Source: Hydractinia symbiolongicarpus (lineage: Eukaryota; Cnidaria; Hydrozoa; Anthoathecata; Hydractiniidae). Taken from it: DNA of 64,000 bases. A program made the position numbers and the translations under genes. Positions within the stretch are counted from its first letter, which is position 1, and the number at the start of each line of letters is the position of its first letter. Below the pieces are notes generated by a model. The model worked only from the letters and a program-made list of their open reading frames with translations, was not told the origin of the DNA and did not search any database. Location: positions 19,495,851 to 19,559,850 of the forward strand of contig NC_079877.1 of the NCBI RefSeq assembly GCF_029227915.1, read 5' to 3'. Of the stretch, positions 28,476 to 39,254 are shown in pieces.

Positions 28476-29579
28476 GGCATGCCGTCAAGGAAAACGACTT
28501 GGGACGTTGTAGTCCATTGAGACTGCAAGGACTAGACCAATGGCAAGCTGCGCGAACAGGTGGAACAACGTAATTCACGTGTAAGGCCTTTATTAGGCCG
28601 CAAAAGCCATATTACGGCTTTTAGAAAGCTATGCACGTAGTTGACGGTGATATAAGAGCATGCCGCCAAGACAAATGACTTTGGACGATGTAGTCCTTTG
28701 AGACTGAAAGAAGTAGACCAATAGCAAGCTGCGCGGACATGTGGAACCACGTAATTCGCGTGTAAAGCCTTAATTAGGCCGCAAAAAGCCATAATACGGC
28801 ATCTAGAAAGCTTTGCACGTAGTTGATGGTGATATAAGGCCAGGACGCCAAGGAAACCGCCTTGGAACGTTGTAGTCCATTGAGACTGAATGGTCTAGAC
28901 CAATGATACCATGAGCAGGTTCGTGGAACTAAGTGATTAACGTGTAAGGCCTTTATTAGGCGGCAAGAGGCCATAGTACGGCTTTTAGAAGGCTATGTTC
29001 GTAGTTGACGTTGATATAAGGCAATGGCGCCATGGAAAACGACTTGGGACGTTGTAGACCATTCAGACTGCAAGGACTAGAGCCATGGCAACCTGTGCGG
29101 ACCCGTGCAACGACGTATTTTATGTGTAGGGCCTTAATTATGTCGTGAAAGACCATATTACTGCTTTTAGAAGGTTATGCACGTAGTTGACGGTGATATA
29201 AGAGTATGGCGCCTGGGAAAATGACTTTGGACGTTGTAGTCCTTTGAGACAGAGAAAACTAGACCAATGGTACCATGCGCAAACTCGTGGAAATACGTGA
29301 TTTTCGTGTAAGGCCTTTATTAGGCGGCAAAAAGCCATATTACGGCTTTTAGTAGGCTATGCACGTAGTTGACGTTGATATAAGGGCATGCCGTCAAGGA
29401 AAACGACTTGGGACGTTGTAGTCCATTGAGACTGCAAGGACTAGACTAATGGCAAGCTGCGCGAACAGGTGGAACAACGTAATTCACGTGTAAGGCCTTT
29501 ATTAGGCCGCAAAAGCCATATTACGGCTTTTAGAAAGCTATGCACGTAGTTGACGGTGATATAAGAGCATGGCGTCAAA
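28476..29579 (+). repeat. Irregular monomers before the 1,816-bp block
   Basis: About six monomers. 28.77-29.16 kb matches 30.4-30.79 kb at 1,632 bp, while the rest is not tandemly repeated. Only satellite sequence is visible. Confidence 0.75.
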
Positions 29580-29691
29580 GAAAACGACTTGGGACGTTGT
29601 AGTCCATTGAGACTGCAAGGACTAGACCAATGGCAAGCTGTGCGAACACGTGGAACCACGTAATTCACGTGTAAGGCCTTTATTAGGCCGC
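29511..29691 (+). repeat. Representative monomer (181 bp) showing the inverted-repeat architecture
   Basis: This copy is close to consensus but lacks one A of the A-tract. Reading along it: AAAAGCC (29511-29517) is the reverse complement of GGCTTTT (29525-29531), leaving a 7-nt loop. TAGTCC (29600-29605) pairs with GGACTA (29619-29624). CCATTG (29604-29609) pairs with CAATGG (29628-29633), overlapping the previous stem. ACACGTG (29646-29652) pairs with CACGTGT (29666-29672). GGCCT (29675-29679) pairs with AGGCC (29685-29689). Many other monomers also carry GCCAAG / CTTGGC around the GGAAAACGA segment. These arms are perfect matches read directly from the sequence. Whether they extrude as hairpins is not known. 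Confidence 0.9.
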
Positions 29692-31405
29692 AAAGCCATA
29701 TTACGGCTTTTAGAAGGCTATGCACGTAGTTAACGGTGATATAAGGGCATTGCGTCAAGGAAAACGACTTGGCACGATGCAGTCCATTGAGAATGAAAGA
29801 ACTAGACCAATGATACCTTGCCAAGGCTTGTGGAACCACGTATTTTAAGGGTAGGGCCTTAATTATGTCGTAAAAGACCATATTACGGCTTTTAGAAGGC
29901 CATGCACGTAGTGGACGATGATAAAAGGCCATGGCGCCAAGGAAAACGACTTGGCACGTTGCAGTCCATTGAGAATGAAAGGACCAGACCAATGATACAA
30001 TGCGCAGGCCTCTGGAAATACTTGATTTCGTGTAAGGCCTTTATTAGGCGGCAAGAGGCCATAGTACGGCTTATAGAAGGCTATGCACATATTTGACGGT
30101 GAGGAAAGGCCATGGCGGCAAGGAAAACGAATTGGCACGTTGCAGTCCATTGAGAATGAAAGGACTAGACCAATGATACCATGCGCAGGCTTGTAGAACC
30201 GCGTAATTTACGTGTACGGCCTTTATTAGGCCGCAAAGCCATATTACCCCTTTTAGAAGGCTATGCACGTAGTTGACGGTGATATAAGGGCATGGCGCCA
30301 AGGCAAATGACTTTGGACGATGTAGTCCTTTGAGACTGAAAGAAGTAGACCAATAGCAAGCTGCGCGGACATGTGGAACCACGTAATTCGCGTGTAAAGC
30401 CTTAATTAGGCCGCAAAAAGCCATAATACGGCATCTAGAAAGCTTTGCACGTAGTTGATGGTGATATAAGGCCAGGACGCCAAGGAAACCGCCTTGGAAC
30501 GTTGTAGTCCATTGAGATTGAATGGTCTAGACCAATGATACCATGAGCAGGCTCGTGGAACTAAGTGATTAACGTGTAAGGCCGTTATTAGGCGGCAAGA
30601 GGCCATAGTACGGCTTTTAGAAGGCTATATTCGTAGTTGACGTTGATATAAGGCAATGGCGCCATGGAAAACGACTTGGGACGTTGTAGACCATTCAGAC
30701 TGCAAGGACTAGAGCCATGGCAACCTGTGCGGACCCGTGCAACGACGTATTTTATGTGTAGGGCCTTAATTATGTCGTAAAAGACCATATTACTGCTTTT
30801 AGAAGGTTATGCACGTAGTTGACGGTGATATAAGGGTATGGCGCCAGGGAAAATGACTATGGATGTTGTACTCCTTTGAGACAGAGAGAACTAGAGCAAT
30901 GGCATCATGCGCAGACTCGTGGAAAAACGTGATTTTCGTGTAAGGCCTTAATTAGGCTGAAAAAGGCCATACTACGGCTTGTCGAAGGCTATGCAAGCAG
31001 TTGCCGGTGATATAAGGGCATGGCGTCAAGAAAAACGACTTGGCACGTTTTTAGTCCTTTGAGACTGAGAGAACTAGACCAATAGGAAGCTGCGCGGACA
31101 TGTGGAACCACGCAATTCACGTGTAAAGCCTTAATTAGGCCGCAAAAAGCCATAATACGGCTTTTAGAAAGCTTTGCACGTAGTTGAAGGTGATACAAGG
31201 CCATGACGCCAAGAAAACCGACTTGGAACGTTGTAGTCCATTGAGATTGAAAGGTCTAGAGCAATGATGCCATGAGCAGTCTCGTGGAACTAAGTGATTA
31301 ACGTGTAAGGCTTTTATTAGGCGGCAAGAGGCCATAGTACGGCTTTTAGAAGGCTATGCTCGTAGTTGACGTTGATATAAGGCAATGGCGCCATGGAAAA
31401 CGACT
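29580..31405 (+). repeat. 1,816-bp higher-order unit, copy 1
   Basis: Ten monomers minus 4 bp. The unit contains a monomer with a shortened A-tract (cgcaaagcc) and the cttatagaagg monomer. It is repeated twice more downstream at +1,816 with few substitutions, for example gtgaggaaagg here and gtgataaaagg in the later copies. Confidence 0.8.
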
Positions 31406-33221
31406 TGGGACGTTGGAGTCCATTGAGACTGCAAGGACTAGACCAATGGCAAGCTGTGCGAGCACATGGAACCACGTAATTCACGTGTAAGGCCTTTATT
31501 AGGCCGCAAAGCCATATTACGGCTTTTAGAAGGCTATGCACGTAGTTAACGGTGATATAAGGGCATTGCGCCAAGGAAAACGACTTGGCACGATGCAATC
31601 CATTGAAAATGAAAGAACTAGACCAATGATACCTTGCCAAGGCTTGTGGAACCACGTATTTTAAGTGTAGGGCCTTAATTATGTCGTAAAAGACCATATT
31701 ACGGCTTTTAGAAGGCCATGCACGTAGTGGACGATGATAAAAGGCCATGGCGCCAAGGAAAACGACTTGGCACGTTGCAGTCCATTGAGAATGAAAGGAC
31801 CAGACCAATGATACAATGCGCAGGCCTCTGGAAATACTTGATTTCGTGTAAGGCCTTTATTAGGCGGCAAGAGGCCATAGTACGGCTTATAGAAGGCTAT
31901 GCACATATTTGACGGTGATAAAAGGCCATGGCGGCAAGGAAAACGAATTGGCACGTTGCAGTCCATTGAGAATGAAAGGACTAGACCAATGATACCATGC
32001 GCAGGCTTGTGGAACCGCGTAATTTACGTGTAAGGCCTTTATTAGGCCGCAAAGCCATATTACCCCTTTTAGAAGGCTATGCACGTAGTTGACGGTGATA
32101 TAAGGGCATGGCGCCAAGGCAAATGACTTTGGACGATGTAGTCCTTTGAGACTGAAAGAAGTAGACCAATAGCAAGCTGCGCGGACATGTGGAACCACGT
32201 AATTCGCGTGTAAAGCCTTAATTAGGCCGCAAAAAGCCATAATACGGCATCTAGAAAGCTTTGCACGTAGTTGATGGTGATATAAGACCAGGACGCCAAG
32301 GAAACCGCCTTGGAACGTTGTAGTCCATTGAGATTGAATGGTTTAGACCAATGATACCATGAGCAGGCTCGTGGAACTAAGTGATTAACGTGTAAGTCCT
32401 TTATTAGGCGGCAAGAGGCCATAGTACGGCTTTTAGAAGGCTATATTCGTAGTTGACGTTGATATAAGGCAATGGCGCCATGGAAAACGACTTGGGACGT
32501 TGTAGACCATTCAGACTGCAAGGACTAGAGCCATGGCAACCTGTGCGGACCCGTGCAACGACGTATTTTATGTGTAGGGCCTTAATTATGTCGTAAAAGA
32601 CCATATTACTGCTTTTAGAAGGTTATGCACGTAGTTGACGGTGATATAAGGGTATGGCGCCAGGGAAAATGACTATGGATGTTGTACTCCTTTGAGACAG
32701 AGAGAACTAGAGCAATGGCATCATGCGCAGACTCGTGGAAAAACGTGATTTTCGTGTAAGGCCTTAATTAGGCTGAAAAAGGCCATACTACGGCTTGTCG
32801 AAGGCTATGCAAGCAGTTGCCGGTGATATAAGGGCATGGCGTCAAGAAAAACGACTTGGCACGTTTTTAGTCCTTTGAGACTGAGAGAACTAGACCAATA
32901 GGAAGCTGCGCGGACATGTGGAACCACGTAATTCACGTGTAAAGCCTTAATTAGGCCGCAAAAAGCCATAATACGGCTTTTAGAAAGCTTTGCACGTAGT
33001 TGAAGGTGATACAAGGCCATGACGCCAAGAAAACCGACTTGGAACGTTGTAGTCCATTGAGACTGAAAGGTCTAGAGCAATGATGCCATGAGCAGTCTCG
33101 TGGAACTAAGTGATTAACGTGTAAGGCTTTTATTAGGCGGCAAGAGGCCATAGTACGGCTTTTAGAAGGCTATGCTCGTAGTTGACGTTGATATAAGGCA
33201 ATGGCGCCATGGAAAACGACT
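31406..33221 (+). repeat. 1,816-bp higher-order unit, copy 2
   Basis: The match to the next copy continues without visible indels: 31,317 pairs with 33,133, 31,679 with 33,495 and 31,887 with 33,703. Private variants shared with copy 1 include ggaaaaacgtg and aggctgaaaaagg (30,924 to 30,965, and 32,740 to 32,781). Confidence 0.85.
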
Positions 33222-33795
33222 TGGGACGTTGGAGTCCATTGAGACTGCAAGGACTAGACCAATGGCAAGCTGTGCGAGCACATGGAACCACGTAATTCAC
33301 GTGTAAGGCCTTTATTAGGCCGCAAAGCCATATTACGGCTTTTAGAAGGCTATGCACGTAGTTAACGGTGATATAAGGGCATTGCGCCAAGGAAAACGAC
33401 TTGGCACGATGCAATCCATTGAAAATGAAAGAACTAGACCAATGATACCTTGCCAAGGCTTGTGGAACCACGTATTTTAAGTGTAGGGCCTTAATTATGT
33501 CGTAAAAGACCATATTACGGCTTTTAGAAGGCCATGCACGTAGTGGACGATGATAAAAGGCCATGGCGCCAAGGAAAACGACTTGGCACGTTGCAGTCCA
33601 TTGAGAATGAAAGGACCAGACCAATGATACAATGCGCAGGCCTCTGGAAATACTTGATTTCGTGTAAGGCCTTTATTAGGCGGCAAGAGGCCATAGTACG
33701 GCTTATAGAAGGCTATGCACATATTTGACGGTGATAAAAGGCCATGGCGGCAAGGAAAACGAATTGGCACGTTGCAGTCCATTGAGAATGAAAGG
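33222..33795 (+). repeat. 1,816-bp higher-order unit, partial copy 3
   Basis: The first 570 bp or so repeat copy 2. From about 33,795 the sequence instead follows the 22.4-kb type (ggactggacc, gtcttttgggactg). The block therefore ends by a switch to an older variant rather than at a unit edge. Confidence 0.75.
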
Positions 33796-34831
33796 ACTGG
33801 ACCAATGATACCATGCGCAGGCTTGTGGAACCACGTAATTTACGTGTAAGGCCTTTATTAGGCCGCAAAGCCATATTACCCCTTTTAGAAGGCTATGCAC
33901 GTAGTTGACGGTGATATAAGGGCATGGCGCCAAGGCAAATGACTTTGGACGATGTAGTCTTTTGGGACTGAAATAAGTAGACCAATAGCAAGCTGCGCGG
34001 ACATGTGGAACCACGTAATTCCCGTGTAAAGCCATAATTAGGCAGCAAAAAGCCATAATACGGCTTCTAGAAAGCTTTGCACGTAGTTGATGGTGATACA
34101 AGGCCATGACGCCAAGGAAGCCGACTGGGAACGTTGTAGTCCATTGAGACTGAAAGGTCTAGACCAATGATACCATGAGCAGTCCCATGGAACCAAGTGA
34201 TTAACGTGTAAGGCCTTTACTAGGCGGCAAGAGGCCATAGTACAGCTTTTAGAAGGCTATGCTCGTAGTTGACGTTGATATAAGGCAATAGCGCCATGGA
34301 AAACGACTTGGGACGTTTTAGATCATTATGACTGCAAGGGTTAAACCCATGGCAACCTGTGCGGACCCGTGCAACAACGTGTTTTATGTGTAGGGCCTTA
34401 ATTATGTCGTAAAAGACCATATTACTGCTTTTAGAAGGCTGTGCACGTAGTTGACGGTGATATAAGGGCATCGCGCCAAGAAAAACGACTTGGCACGATG
34501 CAGTCCATTGAGAATGAAAGGACTAGAACTATGATACCATGCACAGGCTTGTGGAACCACGTAATTTACGTGTAACGGCCTTAATTAGTCTGCAAAAGGC
34601 CATACTACGGCTTGTCGAAGTCTATGCAAGCAGTTGCCGGTGGTATAAGGGCATGGCGTCAAAGAAAACGACTTGGGACGTTGCAGTCCATTGAGAATGC
34701 AGGGACTAGACCAATGGCAAGCTGTGCGAACACGTGGAACCACGTAATTCACGTGTAAGGCCTTTATTAGGACGCAAAGCCATATTACGGCTTTTAGAAT
34801 GCTATGCACGTAGTTAAGGGTGATATAAGGG

Positions 34832-35355
34832 CATGGCGGCAAGGAAAACGACTTGGCACGTTGCGTTCCATTGAGAATGAAGGGACTAGACCAATGATAC
34901 CATGCACAAGATTATGGAACCACGTAATTTACGTGTAAAGCCTTAATTAGGCCGCAAAAAGCCATAATACGGCGTTTAGAAAGCTTTGCACGTAGTTGAT
35001 GGTGATACAAGGCCATGACGCCAAGGAAACCGACTTGGAACGTTGTAGTCCATTGAGACTGAAAGGTCTGGACCAATGATACCATGAACAGTCTCGTGGA
35101 ACTAAGTGATTAACGTGTAAGGCCTTTATTAGGCGGCAAGAGGCCATAGTACGGCTTTTAGAAGGCTATGCTCGTAGTTGACGTTGATACAAGGCAATGG
35201 CGCCATGGAAAACGACTTGGGACGTTGTAGATCATTATGATTGCAAGGACTAAACGCATGGCAACCTGTGCGGACCCGTGCAACGACGTATTTTATGTGT
35301 AGGGCCTTAATTATGTCGTAAAAGACCATATTATGCACGTAGTTGACGGTGATAT
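34832..35355 (+). repeat. Long-range copy of 4,376-4,899
   Basis: Offset 30,456 bp. Nearly every base matches by eye from 34,957 to 35,333, including the rare cggcgtttagaaagc, ggtctggacc and catgaacagtc variants. The same 17-bp deletion is present (35333/35334 here, 4877/4878 there). The intervening 30 kb has only the additional 1,984-bp copy of this junction. Confidence 0.85.
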
Positions 35356-36499
35356 AAGGGCATGGCGCCAGGGAAAATGACTTTGGACGTTGTAGTCCTT
35401 TGAGACAGAGAGAACTAGACCAATGGTACCATGCGCAAACTCGTGGAAATACGTGATTTTCGTGTAAGGCCTTAGTTAGGCTGCAAAAGGCCATACTACG
35501 GCTTGTCGAAAGCTATGCACGCAATTGCCGGTGATATAAGAGTATGGCGTCAAAGAAAACGACTTGGGACGTTGTAGTCCATTCAGACTGCAAGGACTAG
35601 AGCCATGGCAACCTGTGCGTACACGTGGAACCACGTAATTTAAGTGTAGGGTCTTTATTAGGCCGCAAAAAGCCATATTACGCCTTCTAGAAGGCTATGC
35701 ACGTAGTTGACGGTGATATAAGGGCATGGCGCCAAGGCAAACGACTATGGATGTTGTACTCCTTTGAGACAAAGAGAACTAGAGCAATGGCATCATGTGC
35801 AGACTCGTGGAAATACGTGATTTTCGTGTAAGGCCTTAATTAGGCTGCAAAAGGCCATACTACGGCTTGTCGAAGGCTATGCAAGCAGTTGCCGGTGATA
35901 TAAGGACATGGCGTCAAGGAAAACGACTTGGGACGTTGTAGTCCATTGGGACTGCAAAGACTAGACCAATGGCAAGTTGCGCAAACACGTGGAACCACGT
36001 AATTCACGTGTATGGCCTTTATTAGGCCGCAAAAGCCATATTACGGCTTGTCGAAGGCTATGCAAGCAGTTGCCGGTGATATAAGGGCATGGCGTCAAGA
36101 AAAACGACTTGGCACGTTTTTAGTCCATTGAGACTGCAAGGACTAGACCAATGCCAAGCTGCGCGAACACGTGGAACCACGCAATTCACGTGTAAGGCCT
36201 TTATTAGGCCGCAAAAGCCAAATTACGGCTTTTAGAAGGGTATCCACGTAGTTAAGGGTGATATAAAGGCATGGCGCCATGGAAAACGACTTAAGACGTT
36301 GTAGATCATTATGACTGCAAGAACTAAACCCATGGCAACCTGTGCGGACCCGTGCAACGACGTATTTTATGTGTAGGGCCTTAATTATTTCGTAAAAGAC
36401 CATATTACGGCTTTTAGAAGGCCATGCACTTAGTGGACGATGATAAAAGGCCATGGCGCCAAGGAAAACGACTTGGCATGATGCAGTCCATTGAGAATG

Positions 36500-36660
36500 A
36501 AAGGACTAGACCAATGGCAAGCTGCGTGAACACGTGGAGCCACGTAATTCACGTGTAAGGCCTACTAGAGCCATGGCAACCTGTGCTGACACGTGGAACC
36601 ACGTAATTTAAGTGTAGGGTCTTTATTAGGCCGCAAAAAGCCATATTACGCCTTTTAGAA
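36500..36660 (+). repeat. Rearranged monomer junction
   Basis: At about 36,563 the motif gtaaggcct (consensus position 170) joins actagagccatgg (consensus position about 112). One monomer therefore carries an extra partial copy of about 59 bp, equivalently a deletion of about 123 bp across two monomers. This is a non-homologous or very short-homology join inside the array. Confidence 0.75.
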
Positions 36661-37159
36661 CGCTATGCACGTAGTTGACGGTGATATAAGGCCATGACGC
36701 CTAGGAAAACGACTTGGCACGTTGTAGTCCATTCAGACTGCAAGTACTACAGCCATGGCAACCTGTGTGGACACGGGGAACCTCGTAATTTAAGTGTAGG
36801 GCCTTTATTAGGCAGCAAAAGCCATATTACGACTTTTAGAAGGCTATGCACGTAGTTGACGGTGATATAAGGGCATGGCGCCAAGGCAAATGACTTGGAC
36901 GATGTAGTCCTTTGAGACTGAGAGAACTAGACCAATAGCAAGCTGCGCGGACATGTGGAACCACGTAATTCACTTGTAAGGACTTTATTGAGCCGCAAAA
37001 GCCATATCACGGCTTTTAGAAGGCTTTGCACGTAGTTGATGGTGATACAAGGCCGTGACGCCAAGGAAACCGACTTGGGACGTTGTAGTCCATTGATACT
37101 GAAAGGTCTAGACCAATGATACCATAAGAAGTCTCGTGGAACTAAGTGATTAACGTGTT

Positions 37160-37215
37160 AGGCTTTTATTAGGCGGCAAGAGGCGTAGTAGACGTAGTTG
37201 ACGGTGATAAAAGGC
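37160..37215 (+). repeat. Monomer with ~20-bp internal deletion
   Basis: The expected segment from caagaggcc through ggcttttagaaggctatgca is replaced by a short gtagtaga before cgtagttgacgg. The first hairpin region is lost. I did not see this join elsewhere in the window. Confidence 0.7.
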
Positions 37216-39254
37216 CATGGCGGCAAGGAAAACGACTTGGCACGTTGCGGTCTATTGAGAATGAAAGGACTAGACCAATGATACCATGCTCAAGCTTGTG
37301 GAACCACGTAATTTACGTGTAAAGCCTTTATTAGGCCGCAAAAGCCATATTACGTCTTTTAGAAGGCTATGCACGTAGTTGACGGTGATATAAGGGCATG
37401 GCGCCAAGGCAAATGACTTTGGACGATGTAGTCCTTTGAGACTGAGAGAACTAGACCAATAGCAAGCTGCGCGGACATGTGGAAGCACGTAATTCAGGTG
37501 TAAAGCCTTAATTAGGCCGCAAAAAGCCATAATACGGCTTTTAGAAAGCTTTGCACGTAGTTGATGGTGATACAAGGCCATGACGCCAAGGAAACCGACT
37601 TGGAACGTTGTAGTCCATTGAGACTGAAAGGTTTAGACCAATGATACCATGAGCAGTCTCGTGGAACTAAGTGATTAACGTGTAAGGCCTTTATCAGGCG
37701 GGAAGAGGCCATAGTACGCCTTTTAGAAGGCTATGCTCGTAGTTGACGTTGATATAAGGCAATGGCGCCATGGAAAACGACTTGGGACGTTGTAGATCAT
37801 TATGACTGCAAGGACTAAACCCATGGCAACCTGTGCAGACCCGTGCAACGACGTATTTTATGTGCAGGGCCTTAATTATGCCGTAAAAGACCATATTACT
37901 GCTTTTAGAAGGTTATGCACGTAGTTGACGGTGATATAAGGCCATGACGCAAAGGAAAACGACTTGGCACGTTGTAGTCCATTCAGACTGCACGGACTAC
38001 AGCCATGGCAACCTGTGTGGACACGTGGAACCTCGTAATTTACGTGAAGGGCCTTTATTAGGCCGCAAAAAGCCATATTACGGCTTGTCGAAGGCTATGC
38101 AAGCAGTTGCCGGTGATATAAGGGCATGGCGTCAAGAAAAACGACTTGGCAGGTTTTTAGTCCATTAAGTCTGCAAGGACTAGACCAATGCCAAGCTGCG
38201 CGAACACATGGAACCACTTAATTCAAGTGTAAGGCCTTTATTAGGCTGCAAAAGTCATGTTACGGCTTTTAGATGGCTATCCACGTAGTTAACGGTGATA
38301 TAAAGGCATGGCGCCAAGGAAAACGACTTGGAACGTTGTAGTCCATTGAGACTGCAAGGACTAGACCAATGGCAAGCTGCACGAACACATGGAATCACGT
38401 AATTCACGTGTAAGGACTTTATTGAGCCGCAAAAGCCATATTACAGCTTTTAGAAGGCTTTGCACGTAGTTGAGGGTGATATAAGGGCATGCCGCCAAGG
38501 AAAATGACTTTGGATGATGTAGTCCTCTGAGAATGAGATAACTAGACCAATGGCACCATGCGCAGACTCGTGGAAGTACATGATTTCGTGTAAGGCCTTA
38601 ATTAGGCTGCAAAAGGCCATACTACGGCTTGTCGAAGGCTATGCAAGCAGTTGCCGGTTATATAAGGGCATGGCGTCAAGGAAAACGACTTGGGACGTTG
38701 TAGTTCATTGGGACTGCAAGGAGTAGACCAATGGCAAGTTGCACGAACACGTGGAACAACGTAATTCACGTGTAAGTCCTTTATTAGGCCGCAAAAGCCA
38801 AGTTACGGCTTTTAGAAGGGTATCCACGTAGTTAAGGGTGATAAAAAGGCATGGCGCCATGGAAAACGACTTGGGACGTTGTAGATCATTATGACTGCAA
38901 GGACTAAACCCATGGCAACCTGTGCGGACCCGTGGAACCACGTATTTTAAGTGTAGGGCCTTAATTATGTCGTAAAAGACCATATTACGGCATTTAGAAG
39001 GCCCTGCACGTAGTGGACGATGATAAAAGGTCATGGCACCAAGGAAAACGACTTGGCACGTTGCAGTCCATTGAGAATGAAAGGACCAGACCAATGATAC
39101 AATGCGCAGGCCTCTGGAAAAATTTGATTTTGTGTAAGGCCTTTATTAGGCGGCAAGAGGCCATAGTACGGCTTTTAGAAGGCTATGGATATAATTGACG
39201 GTGATAAAAGGCCATGGCGGGAAGGAAAACGAATTGGCACGTTGCAGTCCATTG

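Larger units (their letters stand above)
33796..39254 (+). repeat. Irregular, rearranged satellite stretch
   Basis: About 30 monomers without a local higher-order period, plus several truncated monomers (see 36,563 and 37,175). It contains long-range copies of left-hand sequence: 34,832-35,355 matches 4,376-4,899, and 37,876 to about 38,600 matches 17,176 to about 17,900. No gene or foreign insertion is seen. Confidence 0.8.

Noticed and set aside
29541-29580. TATA-like gtgatataagg as a promoter in each monomer
   Set aside because: A TATAAGG match in a repeat is weak evidence. No initiator, transcript or polyadenylation signal can be shown from sequence alone.
29646-29672. Yeast CDEI-type centromere element
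   Set aside because: ttcacgtg differs from RTCACRTG at the first base. No CDEII or CDEIII-like partners are present, and point centromeres are not tandem arrays.
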